Assembly (NCBI GenBank): GCA_037176885.1
Contig: JAWWNJ010000012.1
Coordinates: forward strand, 248,001 to 312,000
Origin: Favolaschia claudopus
Taxonomy: Eukaryota > Basidiomycota > Agaricomycetes > Agaricales > Mycenaceae
Direction of reading: 5' to 3'
Length of the DNA stretch: 64,000 nucleotides
Position numbers and translations under genes: made by a program. Below the pieces are notes generated by a model. The model was not told the DNA's origin. It did no database searches and was given only the letters and a program-made list of their open reading frames with translations. Positions 12,840 to 22,559 of the stretch are shown here, piece by piece; within the stretch, counting starts at the first letter, position 1; each line of letters begins with the position of its first letter.

Positions 12840-14050
12840 ATGGCCGACGACAGCTTGCTCGCCCGTAGTTTCACCTCTAACTTCACTCCAACTCCGGCCG
12901 ATCTAGCCGACATCCAACGCCTTGTGCGCTGTGGGAGTCCACCTTCCGACCCAGCACGAATTCGCGCCATCATTTCTGGTGCTCCCGCCGACCTTGAGCG
13001 ATACGTTGCAGAGATCGAGAAGGTTGAACAACAGAATATGCAACAAGAGCTAAGGCGGCTCACCCTGGAACACAAGACGCTGGCGTCGTATGCTGCATTT
13101 TGCTGTAGCTTATTATCTCCAGTGCAGAGACTTCCGAATGAGCTGCTGGCGGAGATCTTCGATCTCTGCTTTCCCGCAAATCTTTACTGTATGGGGGTTT
13201 CCGGGTCCTCAGTGGATGAAGTCAGCCGTCTTACTCGTCGTCATCTCCAACGGTTGGTTCAGGTATCTGCTTTCGATTTATCAATTATCTTGTCCTAATT
13301 TCGGGTATCGTTTCAAGGTCTGCTTCCGGTGGTATCGTGTTGCCCTGAACACTCCAAAATTGTGGTCTACGATCGTAATTCATTTTGATCTGTGGGGTAA
13401 CGCTTCGCTAGACGACACAACTTTGAGAAATTTATTGGAATCCTCACTTGAAAGAGGAAAGGAGCATCCCTTGGATATTGTGGTCAGCCTTTCACCCGAT
13501 AATTGTAGTGACTCCGTATTGGAAACACTTTCCCGTCATGCACCAAGCTGGATCGACTCGTGTCACTCTCCCTCGACGTGGGCTCATAGAGGGATATAAA
13601 GGCTTTCCAACACGCTCCCTCTTTGACGGAACTCACAATCGGTCGCGAGTTTGACGATCTCCCAACCTTACCGTGGCCTCAGATAAAGACCGTCACCTAC
13701 GACTCCCTCAGCGACGACAGTCCTTTCCATTCCGCTCTTTCCCTTCTCCGTGCAGCCATCAACCTTGTAACATGCACGCTCTGTTTTCATCTCGAAGGCT
13801 ATGATCCCGACAATGAGCCTTGGGGCACGCACGCCACCTCTCGAACACGGGAGCTCTACATCCAATGGATGACCTCCACTGGCAACGAAACTACCCTCGG
13901 TCGTTTCTTAGACTCATTGACGCTCCCTTGCTTGGATGTTTTCGACATCCGCCCCGACGACGGGGGTGTCTTTCCTCCGCTTTGGCCAACCCACGATTTC
14001 TTGAGTTTGGCTGGCCGCTCGGGGTTTCAATCCACTCTGACCTATCTGGT
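12840..14050 (+). pseudogene. F-box protein B, 5' part (decayed, transposon-split)
   Basis: Exon 1 (12840-13262, 141 codons, the same length as paralogues D and I) carries the coiled coil and F-box (LSPVQRLPNELLAEIFDLC). Exon 2 starts at 13318 with CFRWYRVALNTPKLW. Around 13548-13552 a deletion joins SRHAP to KLDRL out of frame, removing roughly 35-40 family residues, and a TAG follows at 13587-13589. Homology then runs to LTYL at 14050, where a transposon begins. The remaining 3' part is at 18783. It was therefore already, or has since become, non-functional independently of the insertion. Confidence 0.9.
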
Positions 14051-14084
14051 CACTGCGGGAAGGAAAAGAACTTCATCTGAGTGC
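14051..14084 (+). repeat. Left terminal inverted repeat of the CACTG element
   Basis: It matches the reverse complement of 18749-18782 at 32 of 34 positions. Confidence 0.9.
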
Positions 14085-14320
14085 CCGAAAAGCGCTCAGG
14101 TGGAGTGTGTTGGAGCACTCAACTGAAGTGTGTCGACGCACTCAGATGAAGGACCTAAACGGCAGATTTCGATAGTAGGATGAAGTCCCTGGAGCACTGT
14201 ACCTGAGTGCTCCAGACGAACTCAAGTTGAGTCCGTTGAGGCACTCCATTTGAGCGCTTCTAGGCACTCAGATGGAGTGCTCAACAGCACTTCGTGTGAG
14301 TTCTCAACTCACTTATATAC
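14085..14320. repeat. Left subterminal repeat block
   Basis: Iterated short motifs of the form CACTCAGRTGGAGTGC and their half-sites occur in both orientations. Such subterminal arrays are the usual transposase-binding regions of CACTA-like elements. Confidence 0.75.
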
Positions 14321-17300
14321 AGTTCCATTCAGTCGGTCGTCATTTCCATAAATATTTGTATTCGGTTACAGTACAACATGCAGTACGTAGACTTTCGTAC
14401 CATGAACATCGCTAGTACCAGGCTGCGGAGGTCTTAGCGAGTAGACACGAGCCACACAGATGGTATCGGCCAAGACAACTCAACTGGGCAGGGTGAGCGA
14501 ACGAACAAGGGAACACATACCCAGTCACGTCGACGAAATAACGAAGTTGAGGACGGCGATAGAAATTATTGTGAGGGCCTGTAATGGATCGCGCTCGACA
14601 AGTCGCGGTGTGAATCCGATGTCATTCTAAGCAGATACGTTCAGTCTCCCGACAGTTTAACACAGCGAGCCATCGACTCAACTTTCGCTGAACAGATCTG
14701 GTTTTTAACCTTCGTAAACAGCTGTGCCAAAGTTATCAGTGAATACACTAGTCCGTTCAAGAAAGATCCACTCACAACTCAATCAGTATGTTATCCAAAC
14801 TCAGCGCGCTGCGTAGATGAGTTACGGAGGATTAACTTTATAACGCAGAGGGCATACCGAGCGATCAGTGCAATAGGAGTATACAAGGTTTCGTCGAAGT
14901 CAATAACCGCCACTGAGGTGGCTGGAATCTAGCCGAAATCCAGCGTGTTGAGAGGAAAATATCAGATTACTTGAACATGTGAAAAGTGAAGGGAGATAGC
15001 TACCTACAAGTCACTGAGAGCGTAGTTCGAGAACTATTTGGATGATCATCTGGTGCTGACAGATACACAAAGCACCAGAACGAATCATGACGCCTTGGGA
15101 GAAGGAAAGAAGAGTGACAGGGAACCGATCAGAAAAGATCCAAAATGCACGACCATGAAAAACGTAACACAGTGAAGTGGGTATTGATTTCCTGCGTGAA
15201 CACCTGAGCCGAAGAAGTCAGCGCGTGTATTGCATTCGGACTGTTAAATTCTTACCCTGTTGCTCCCACTTAAATAGTCACATGTCTGAACGCTGCAAGA
15301 TTGAGAAAATCTGAGACAAGGTAGCATCGAACAGAAAAGGATTCAACCCACCCATCACTGTTACACACAAATTATGAGAGAACCGACATCTTAGAGACGA
15401 TCCACAAGAAAATGAAGGGAGAGGTGGCCAGAGAAACGTTTCAGAACGATCGAGCTATTGAATCCGAGTCGAAGGCAACTTACCTTGAGTTTTGACAGGC
15501 GGAGCGGCGATCTGACTTCACGCCTTTGAACAGAATTAGTAGATAGACGGCGAAATAAAAATCATGAAGTCCATTTTTACGGCAAGCTCCTCGCAAATAC
15601 TGTGAGTGGAGACTGATCAACCTTTGAAAGAGGACAGAATCACCGTTTCGACCGTCACTGGCCCATACACTCAGATCATCGAGATGTGGCAGAGGGTGGA
15701 TACCCATAAATCGAGCTACGCGGCTGGGTTCCTACCGGGCATGGTGCGAGTGGTGAATGCGGCGATCCTGTGTTTGATGAGCACAGCGAAGAGAGTCGAT
15801 GAAGTGATAGCGTCGGGAAAGTGCGGCGGTGATGAACTGAGGAGAGATTTAGCATCCAGCTGACAGAGACGGGAGGATGGGGTGAGAGGGAAACAGTAAG
15901 AAACGAGCGGAGGGAAAGTTTACAGAGGGAGGGAAGGGGAAGGAGGGGAAGGAGGAAGAAGAGGGAGGAGGCGGTAAAAGAATCAAAATTGATGGCGCAC
16001 CGACTACTATGGCCTCTCCACCAAAACCGGTACTTCCTCATACTACACCAAACACCGCGGACAGCAGTGGGTACCGGAGCAAGGGTTTATAAACGACCAG
16101 ATGAGGGTAGCGAGCGCACCATCGGGTCAGACTGCCCGTAAGCCAAAGGTTAGCTATCCGAGAAGCAGCAGCCATCAGCGCACCGTACTACAGTACACCT
16201 CAATAATCACCTCCACAATGTTTCGTGGTATAGGGCAAGCTCCCTACTGCGCGTTATTGAAGCAAAACGGAGTGATAGGATTACACACCTCACAAGAGGT
16301 TCACAAAACACATAGGTGAAAGGCTGGGGCGCACCAGAAGGGTGCATCGATGATGGTGTTCATCGTCGAAGTGCCTTGGAGTCGATTTGAATCGAAACGA
16401 CGCGTCCAAAGTCGCGTGCGGTGCGGATGTCATTGGCGAGCTGATTTTGCGCGATCACAGCCCGATGTTGCGGGAGGGGTGCCAAAACGCGTGTCTGGCA
16501 GTGAGAGAGTCGTATTACAGCGTTCGAAGAGCGCGAGGAGCCGCCGGGGTAGCTGGATGGTCGGCGATGAATCGATGATGGTGGGAGAAGGCGAGACGCG
16601 TACAGTCACATGTGACGTGACATCACGCTGATCGCTGATGCCGGCTCCTTTCCCTGCCCTTCAAGTCGTCACACCTTGACGGTGCGCCGTCTGCCCGCCC
16701 TCGAGGTACGGTACCCTCACCTCTTTCAGATTCGCCTGTGGCGACTCACCGCCAACTTCTGCTCTTCATCTACGTCCGGCGCGGCCTATGGTTGGGCCAC
16801 CGTCAGGCTTACCACTTCGTCCGAGTCTGCGCGACGTCGACGTCCACAAACTGCTATCCTCCTACAGCTCTATGCTACCTTTTACCCTGCTCCTCAAATC
16901 CGAGTCGTCTCTGGTACTAGCAAGCCCTCACCGCCGCATCGTACGATTTCGACCTCGTAGACGCCCATGCTGCCGAAGCCGACGCCAACGACTACCGTCC
17001 TCGCACAACTCCTTTCTGACTACGTGGCATCGATCCATAGGGAAACAGGGCGCCTGTACCCGCCTGTCTGCACCGTCTACGTGTGCTCTCCACTTCTCCC
17101 GCCGCTTTTGTCGATTACGATCCGACAGTCGCCTGCATCACCTCAATGTAAACCCTCTCAAGATAAACGACTTATCGACAGTGCCCCGCTGCGTTGCTAC
17201 CATCCCTCCTTCGACGTTCTCCCCAGTACTATGTCCCACTCATCAACTACACGTACGATCGTTTCGGAAAACTCCGCCGAATTCACCGCCAATTCTTTCA

Positions 17301-18479
17301 CCCCACCTGACATGAACTCTTCCCGCTCGTCACCTTCGCTCTCGAAATTTACTGTCGCTCATTCTCAACTCCGCCACATCTTCGATCCGCTACCTATCAA
17401 ATCCGCCACCTCGCCGCCCAAATCTACCGCCATCCGTTCCGTTCACCACCTTCGCGTCCAATCCGACCTCCGCCCTCGACAACGGCCTCGACCCTTCCAA
17501 ACATCACTCTTCCCACCTCACAGCTCAACTCCTCCATCTCTTTGCTGTCGTCACACCGCCGAATAAGGTGATACAATGCCGCAGAATTCCGACGCTGCCG
17601 CATCGTACGATGAGTTTGCCGCACTCCAACCGCGCGAGCTTCAAACTCACCTGTTTTAAAGCAAGGAGCGCGCCACCCCCATGCACCCCGACGTCCTTTC
17701 CAGCTGAATCCGACAGGAACGCGGAACGTCAAGTCAGCGCTGACTGCTTTTGTGCAGGTATGTCAATTTCAAAGCACCGCAATTAGATCAAGTCAATGTA
17801 ACCTCATCTTTTCTCTTCTGACTAATGCCCTGCCACTCCCCACCTCGTCTGAGTCGTCTCGTTTCGACGTGTACGCCAGCCATCGCCTCAATGCTCACAC
17901 CCCGCTCACTCGCTCCCTCTTCAAGTCCGCGTCGTTCACCACTGCGGCCCATCGCGCTCTCTACGTCGCTCTCGACACCCCCAATGATCTCCCGCGCACC
18001 AATCCCGCCCTCTACCCACATCGCTGTCACAGCCGCTCTCGGAGTCCCACCGGCTCTTTCCCCGATACCACGGCACCGCGCCGCCTTCCCCTCAAGTCCA
18101 CTCTCCTCCCCGTTCACTCCGTCATCTCCACTCTCCACGCCAACCTACGCAGTCACGTACCCTTTCACCCCATACGTCAATCGTACAGCGTCGCGATTCC
18201 CCCGCCATTCCGCTCTGAATCGACCGGCTTGGTGTCGAAACGCGCTCGCGCTAGTCTTTCTTCAATCTTTCTTATTTCTCAACAAAATACGGATTCTTTC
18301 CATACTGCTGGATGACGTACTCAGTATTTTAGACACGGCTAGACCGACTTTGTATATTTTTCCTCTGTTAAAAAATCAACATGATAGGTAGCCTAAAAGA
18401 ACAGTTTCTTGCCCCAAGGAATTGAGGGAGTGGCGCTACTTATGAAAACAAGCCCCCCGAGCCGCGACATGTCACATCC

Positions 18480-18748
18480 GAGCCGCACTGAGATGAAGTT
18501 CGTCGAAGAGCGCTCAGGGAAAGCGCCTTGTTTCTGAGTGTGCAGTGGAGCACTCAAGTAGAGTGCTCTCAGATATAGTGCTTTGAAGGCGCTCAGGTGA
18601 AGTGCTAGGAAAGGCACTCAAATGGAGTCCAAAACTAACGCACTTGAGTTGAGTTCGGCTTTTCGGATTTGAGTGCTTACGCACTTAGTCTCTTATAAAC
18701 AGACAATATAAACAAAATGTCCTCGTGCCTGCGGTTGTTATATATTAC
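18480..18748. repeat. Right subterminal repeat block
   Basis: The same CACTC/GAGTGC motif family as at the left end (for example 18550-18640) supports a functional two-ended element. Confidence 0.75.
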
Positions 18749-18782
18749 GCACTCCGATGAAGTGCTTTTCCTTCCCGCAGTG
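18749..18782 (-). repeat. Right terminal inverted repeat of the CACTG element
   Basis: It is the partner of 14051-14084 and is followed immediately by the second TGGT. Confidence 0.9.
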
Positions 18783-19201
18783 TGGTGCTTCATGTACAAG
18801 TGACGGATATCGAGCTTCTGCGCTGCCTCGGCGCACTTTCGCAGCTCAAACAGTTGGTGATCCGAGATTGCACGCCTCCAGCTGTAACGGACTATTTCTT
18901 GCGCGGACTCCAGCTTCCTGATATTCCTGGCTCCACACCACTTGTTCCCAATCTCGGATTCATTAGCATCCGCTGCAGGCTTTCCTTTACGGATCCGGTT
19001 TTAGTCAATTTGTTGGCGTCACGAAGACGAGTTCGTGGTGAGGATGTGTTCAAGACAAATCTTTGGTGGTATGCGACACGGAGGCGCGAGGTAGCCTCGG
19101 AAACGATGGAGAGGATTGCGCAGTTGGTTTCGGAGGGTGGTCTTATTTTTGATTCAGGCGCGTATGATCGTGCCATTCATGATGGCGAGAAGATGTTGTA
19201 G
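18783..19201 (+). pseudogene. F-box protein B, 3' part
   Basis: This continues F-box gene B after the transposon: VLHVQVTDIELLRCLGALSQL through the C-terminal leucine-rich block to a TAG at 19199-19201. The piece is open and aligns with the same region of paralogues A, H and E. Decay of B is therefore concentrated in the centre of the gene. Confidence 0.88.
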
Positions 19202-19655
19202 TGGCGTTGAATAATGCTGAGATTTTCGGAGTCGAATATACCTCGAGCCGTAATATCGAGCTCTCGCTGGCTGCATATCTTAGAAAACCGAAGCTAAATG
19301 TTTTTGTTTTCCCTGGACAACATTACTTGTGAACCTGCCAAACTGCGTAATAATGTCGATAGTTGAAAAGCCTTGCTATCACCTCGACGGCAGACTGGAA
19401 AAGAAATGGCTGGTGAAGATTAGGGGGCAGCAAAGCGGACCTCACTCCGAAACAAAGTCAATTGAGTGTACATACAGCAAAAAGGCACCTGGAAGAAAAT
19501 CAAGATGACGATGACTCGATCCATGCTTTCAATGGTTGAGTATAGGACCATTATATTATATGCGGTCCCGAACTTGTCTGTAAGACAAGACAAGGCTTGA
19601 GCAGTCAAGGTGCAAAAACTTGTCGCCCGAACCTTGCAGCGTCAAAGGCATCAAA
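19202..19655. other. Spacer between F-box B and the tRNA-like array
   Basis: No gene is seen. It contains the 3' flank of the F-box gene and the T-rich (minus-strand) sequence downstream of the first tRNA-like unit. Confidence 0.4.
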
Positions 19656-19751
19656 GGCATCGGGGGAATTGAACCCCTCGTCGCTGAATAACCAATATCA
19701 ATCACGAAGCTCATTATGTGTCCAGCGCGCGCTTCCGAGTGCTACGATGCC
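19656..19751 (-). ncRNA. tRNA-like pol III unit 1 (96 nt)
   Basis: Read on the minus strand, the ends pair perfectly (GGCATCG with CGATGCC). An A-box-like TAGCACTCGG and an exact B box GGTTCAATTCC are present. A 5-bp stem CGCTG/CAGCG encloses an enlarged (36 nt) anticodon-like loop. No U33-anticodon arrangement could be placed, so I do not call it a working tRNA; an intron-bearing tRNA or a tRNA-derived SINE head are the alternatives. Confidence 0.6.
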
Positions 19752-19977
19752 GTCAAGGCGTATATTGCTGAAATTGGTGGTCAGTTCGAGCAAATTGAAG
19801 GTTGGTTTGAGCGAGATTTGTTCATTTCGTTCACATGAATCAAAACGATGATCTTTGAGTTGGAGTCTTGGGAATTTATGGCGAAATGAGACGAGCAACC
19901 TATCTCTGCGGTGAGCAAACGAGTCGAATAGAAAAGTTAAGCAAAAGGAAAACAGCCGACAGCAAGACAACCCAAGT

Positions 19978-20054
19978 GGATCGGCGGAGTTGAACCCCAT
20001 GACCATCTCCCCGAAAGTGGCTGAGGTAATGTATGTTCCTCGTTTGTTTCGTAC
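19978..20054 (-). ncRNA. tRNA-like unit 2, interrupted
   Basis: A B box (GGTTCAACTCC on the minus strand) and the 3' acceptor-like end are present. The 5' part is cut off by the MITE at 20055-20660 and appears to resume after it (about 20661-20679). Confidence 0.4.
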
Positions 20055-20660
20055 GAGTCCGCGCAATCTTCGTAACATAGTCACTTCGGCTAAAAGTGCG
20101 AAAGTTCGTGACTGTGATGGAAAACTGTGAAAGTTCGTCACTTCAGGTGTTTTTTGGGAAACTTCGTCACTTGGTGTGTGAATTTATGACTGTCGGCCAT
20201 CAAATATACTGCTCCTCTCCTTGCTGTGACTGCCGAAGGCCAAATGAATGCACTGCCGAGGAGTTAGGGCAAGCGGCGCGCCCTAACTCCGGCAATCCAG
20301 CAAAAGAACCCCGCCCCGACGGGTTAAGGTTAGGGTGAAGACAGAGTGATCCGCGCGAACGTGGCTTTAGTGTGCCGACCTGAGCGGCCCCGGTTCGGGG
20401 GACCCCCCGAGCGAAGCGAGGGAGGGGAGGGGACGGGAATGGTCGGTCCCCTTCGCGCAAACTACGGCGAAGGGTACCGACAGTGCCGAATGCTCGCCGA
20501 GGAGTTGGCCTTCACGGCAGTTCAGTCTTGGCAGTCACTTACAAGTTACGAACTTTCTCAATTTTGAGCTCAAGTCACGAACTTTCGTAGATATTCATCA
20601 AAGTCACGAAGTTTCTTACATTTAGCCGAAGTGACTAAGTTACGAAGGTGAGGTATACTC
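20055..20660. mobile_element. 606-bp MULE-like MITE, copy 1
   Basis: The ends read GAGT...ACTC, with inner inverted repeats starting CTTCGTAAC and flanking 9-bp repeats GTTTCGTAC/CTTTCGTAC (8 of 9 match). Subterminal AAGTTCGTGAC-type motifs are iterated. The GC-rich middle (about 20250-20470) is shared, inverted, with the element at 51170-51806. There is no ORF. It sits inside a tRNA-like unit. Confidence 0.75.
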
Positions 20661-21051
20661 CTTTCGTACCTTGCGATTCCTTTGCAGTGGGCATTCAACA
20701 TCAAAACTCAAAGCATATACCAGGGGTCGTGGTGAGATATTATGCCCACCATGCACATGTTCGGAATGTGATGTACTCATCTTACTTGGTGGTGTGGAAT
20801 ATGCGATTGTTGAAAAGCTCTGAAAAAGGCTAGATTGAGTTCACCGTTCTTCGGAGAAAAACCATCGCGCACATCATACGATACTTGTTCAAATCTCACG
20901 TCGAGCGAAAATTGCGGGAAACCGAAGTCGAATCTTGCTGAAATGACTTCAAGTCGAAAAGAAAATAGCCGCCCAGGAATTCGTCTGAAATGGAACCGGA
21001 TTGGTCTCAGGTTGAATCAAGAGGGGAAGTTGGGTCGGTCTGACTGAGGGG
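20661..21051. other. Spacer within the tRNA-like array
   Basis: Diverged array sequence with no separate gene; an A6 run at 21052-21057 (T6 on the minus strand) ends the next unit. Confidence 0.4.
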
Positions 21052-21057
21052 AAAAAA
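21052..21057 (-). terminator. Pol III-type T6 terminator
   Basis: On the minus strand a run of six T lies 19 nt past the 3' end of the tRNA-like unit at 21076-21167. Confidence 0.55.
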
Positions 21058-21075
21058 GAAACGATGAAGCTGATT

Positions 21076-21167
21076 GCGCCGTGAGGAGTCGAACCCCAAT
21101 TCGCTGCGTTAAGCGGAATCCTCAAGCCAGTCAAGTAGTCAGCGTGTACGTCCCCGTACGACGGCGC
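21076..21167 (-). ncRNA. tRNA-like pol III unit 3 (92 nt)
   Basis: A perfect 7-bp acceptor-like stem (GCGCCGT/ACGGCGC), a D-like hairpin with GGGG, the CGCTG/CAGCG stem and an exact B box GGTTCGACTCC are visible. The acceptor stem sequence differs from unit 1 yet pairing is kept. Confidence 0.62.
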
Positions 21168-21356
21168 ATTGTGCATGCGAGTTAGGTGAGTTTAATTTGC
21201 TTATCTTCCACAGCTCCAATAAATGTCACTTGGGATGAGTCCGACAGAGACGGATTGACTTGAGTAGGAATTCACGCCCGGCGCCGTTCGTTGACAAATT
21301 TCCGGAAAAGCCCTTGACGAATTGCAATCTGGAATACAGCGAATAAGTAAGAGTGC

Positions 21357-21362
21357 AAAAAA
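21357..21362 (-). terminator. Pol III-type T6 terminator
   Basis: A six-T run on the minus strand lies about 20 nt past the unit at 21383-21471. Confidence 0.55.
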
Positions 21363-21382
21363 CGAAACAGCTCCGTTGTCAA

Positions 21383-21471
21383 GCGCCATACCGGGGAGTC
21401 GAACCCCATTTCGCTGAACAAGATCGACGGGCACGGATGGTGTCAGCGTGCGTCCCCGGACACGGAGGCGC
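21383..21471 (-). ncRNA. tRNA-like pol III unit 4 (89 nt)
   Basis: Five terminal pairs (GCGCC/GGCGC), a strong D-like hairpin around CGTGTC...GACGCACG, the CGCTG/CAGCG stem and an exact B box are present. Confidence 0.6.
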
Positions 21472-21690
21472 GTTGATACTTAGTTTGAGTTGAAGGAACT
21501 GAGGAAGCGGGATCTGGGTTTTTCTGCGAATTGAACGAGGAGAAGTTGGCCGAATTGAGTCCGCCATCACCCAGATGTGGCGAAGCAAAATTGAAGGTCG
21601 GCGTCGCTTGATATCGGAATAAACTGCTCGACCTGAGGAGAGCGGTTGGGATTCTTGATGAAGAAAAAGAAACGAAGAGCCTACTGAATT

Positions 21691-21786
21691 GCGCCGTAGG
21701 GAGTCGAACCTTAAGACGCTGATCCATGGATGATCACGGTTGAAGTCGAATAGTTCGATACGGTGTACATCCTGGTGTCGAGGCGC
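21691..21786 (-). ncRNA. tRNA-like pol III unit 5 (96 nt)
   Basis: GCGCC/GGCGC ends and an exact B box are kept, but the CGCTG side of the middle stem is lost while CAGCG remains. A T5 run lies about 22 nt downstream on the minus strand (21664-21668). It looks more degenerate than units 3 and 4. Confidence 0.5.
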
Positions 21787-22151
21787 ATTGTGAAATGGGC
21801 GGTGAATGGTTCGAACTGGAAGAGCTAGCTTCGATGGGTAGCTATAGACTCAGAACAAACGAATTCTACTGACCGCTTACCTGTGTTTATAGCCAATGAA
21901 TTTGCAGAAGGGACTACTCAGAGAAAGGGAAAGAGTGTCAGAAATAAAACTTAAACCGGCGCGATAGTCGTCGAGTTCAATCGAAGTTAAGAGAGAATTC
22001 AAGACCCAGAGAGGTACTACTTAGTAGGAATCGTAGGACAGGTCAAGAAAAGACCAGATTCCAACGAATCCCTTGCTGATTATCATCGTAGGGTATCCTT
22101 TGTAAGAGTCCAGGGCGCCTAGACGTGCCGAAGTAGAGATTCGCTTGCAGC

Positions 22152-22206
22152 TTGGTGGTGGTTAGCAAGGTTAAAGCAAAGGCGAGAGCCGGCAACCCGG
22201 CAACTC
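22152..22206 (-). repeat. Dispersed core repeat, copy 1
   Basis: On the minus strand it reads GTTGCCGG...CTCGCCTTTGCTTTAACC, a variant of the core found at 28233, 31741, 48909, 56960 and 63321. It lies upstream of (5' to) the minus-strand tRNA-like array. Confidence 0.6.
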
Positions 22207-22559
22207 GTGTACCCGGAACAAACAGAAAAAAGTTCTCACGCCCCCAACACGCCCCTCCAACCTTGACGACGATGTCGCCTGCGCGCCCTCACTAGCGGTC
22301 TAAGTAGCGGGGGATGCGGGCTGGATCCATCCTAGGATATGCGCTTGTACCTCGTTTCCTCTGGCCTTAGGACGTCTCAAAGGGTCAAGTTAGAAGCAAG
22401 AAAGTGCTTGAATCCTGGAGGATTTGACAGGTTTCCGGGCTACTCGAGAGGACTAAGGTATGTATGTCTATGCTGTGGGTGTTGACACTCAACTTACTAA
22501 GCAAAGTAGTTGAGGAAAAACCGATTCGGCAGGTCTTTGAGTTGCTTGACGAAAGCGGG

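Larger units (their letters stand above)
14051..18782. mobile_element. 4.73-kb non-autonomous DNA transposon with CACTG termini
   Basis: The ends are 34-nt inverted repeats starting CACTGCGGGAAGG with two mismatches (14051-14084 and 18749-18782). The target duplication is TGGT (14047-14050, 18783-18786). Removing the element and one TGGT restores continuous F-box coding (TYLVLHVQVTD), which fixes the borders exactly. Many copies of a GCACTC...GAGTGC-type motif lie just inside both ends. I recognise no transposase; the interior (about 16.7-18.3 kb) is CT-rich, with frames that do not hold together. CACTG ends suggest the CACTA/EnSpm group, though 4-bp duplication is not its commonest size, so the class is tentative. 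Confidence 0.9.

Noticed and set aside
16788..18391. Overlapping ORFs inside the CACTG element as a transposase
   Set aside because: Several frames of equal length overlap, all Ser/Pro/Arg-rich from CT-rich DNA, with no recognisable catalytic motif.
19656..19751. Canonical tRNA-Met gene (CAT in the loop)
   Set aside because: Boxes and acceptor stem fit, but the anticodon stem-loop cannot be drawn with U33 and CAT in place, and sister units carry unrelated loop sequences.
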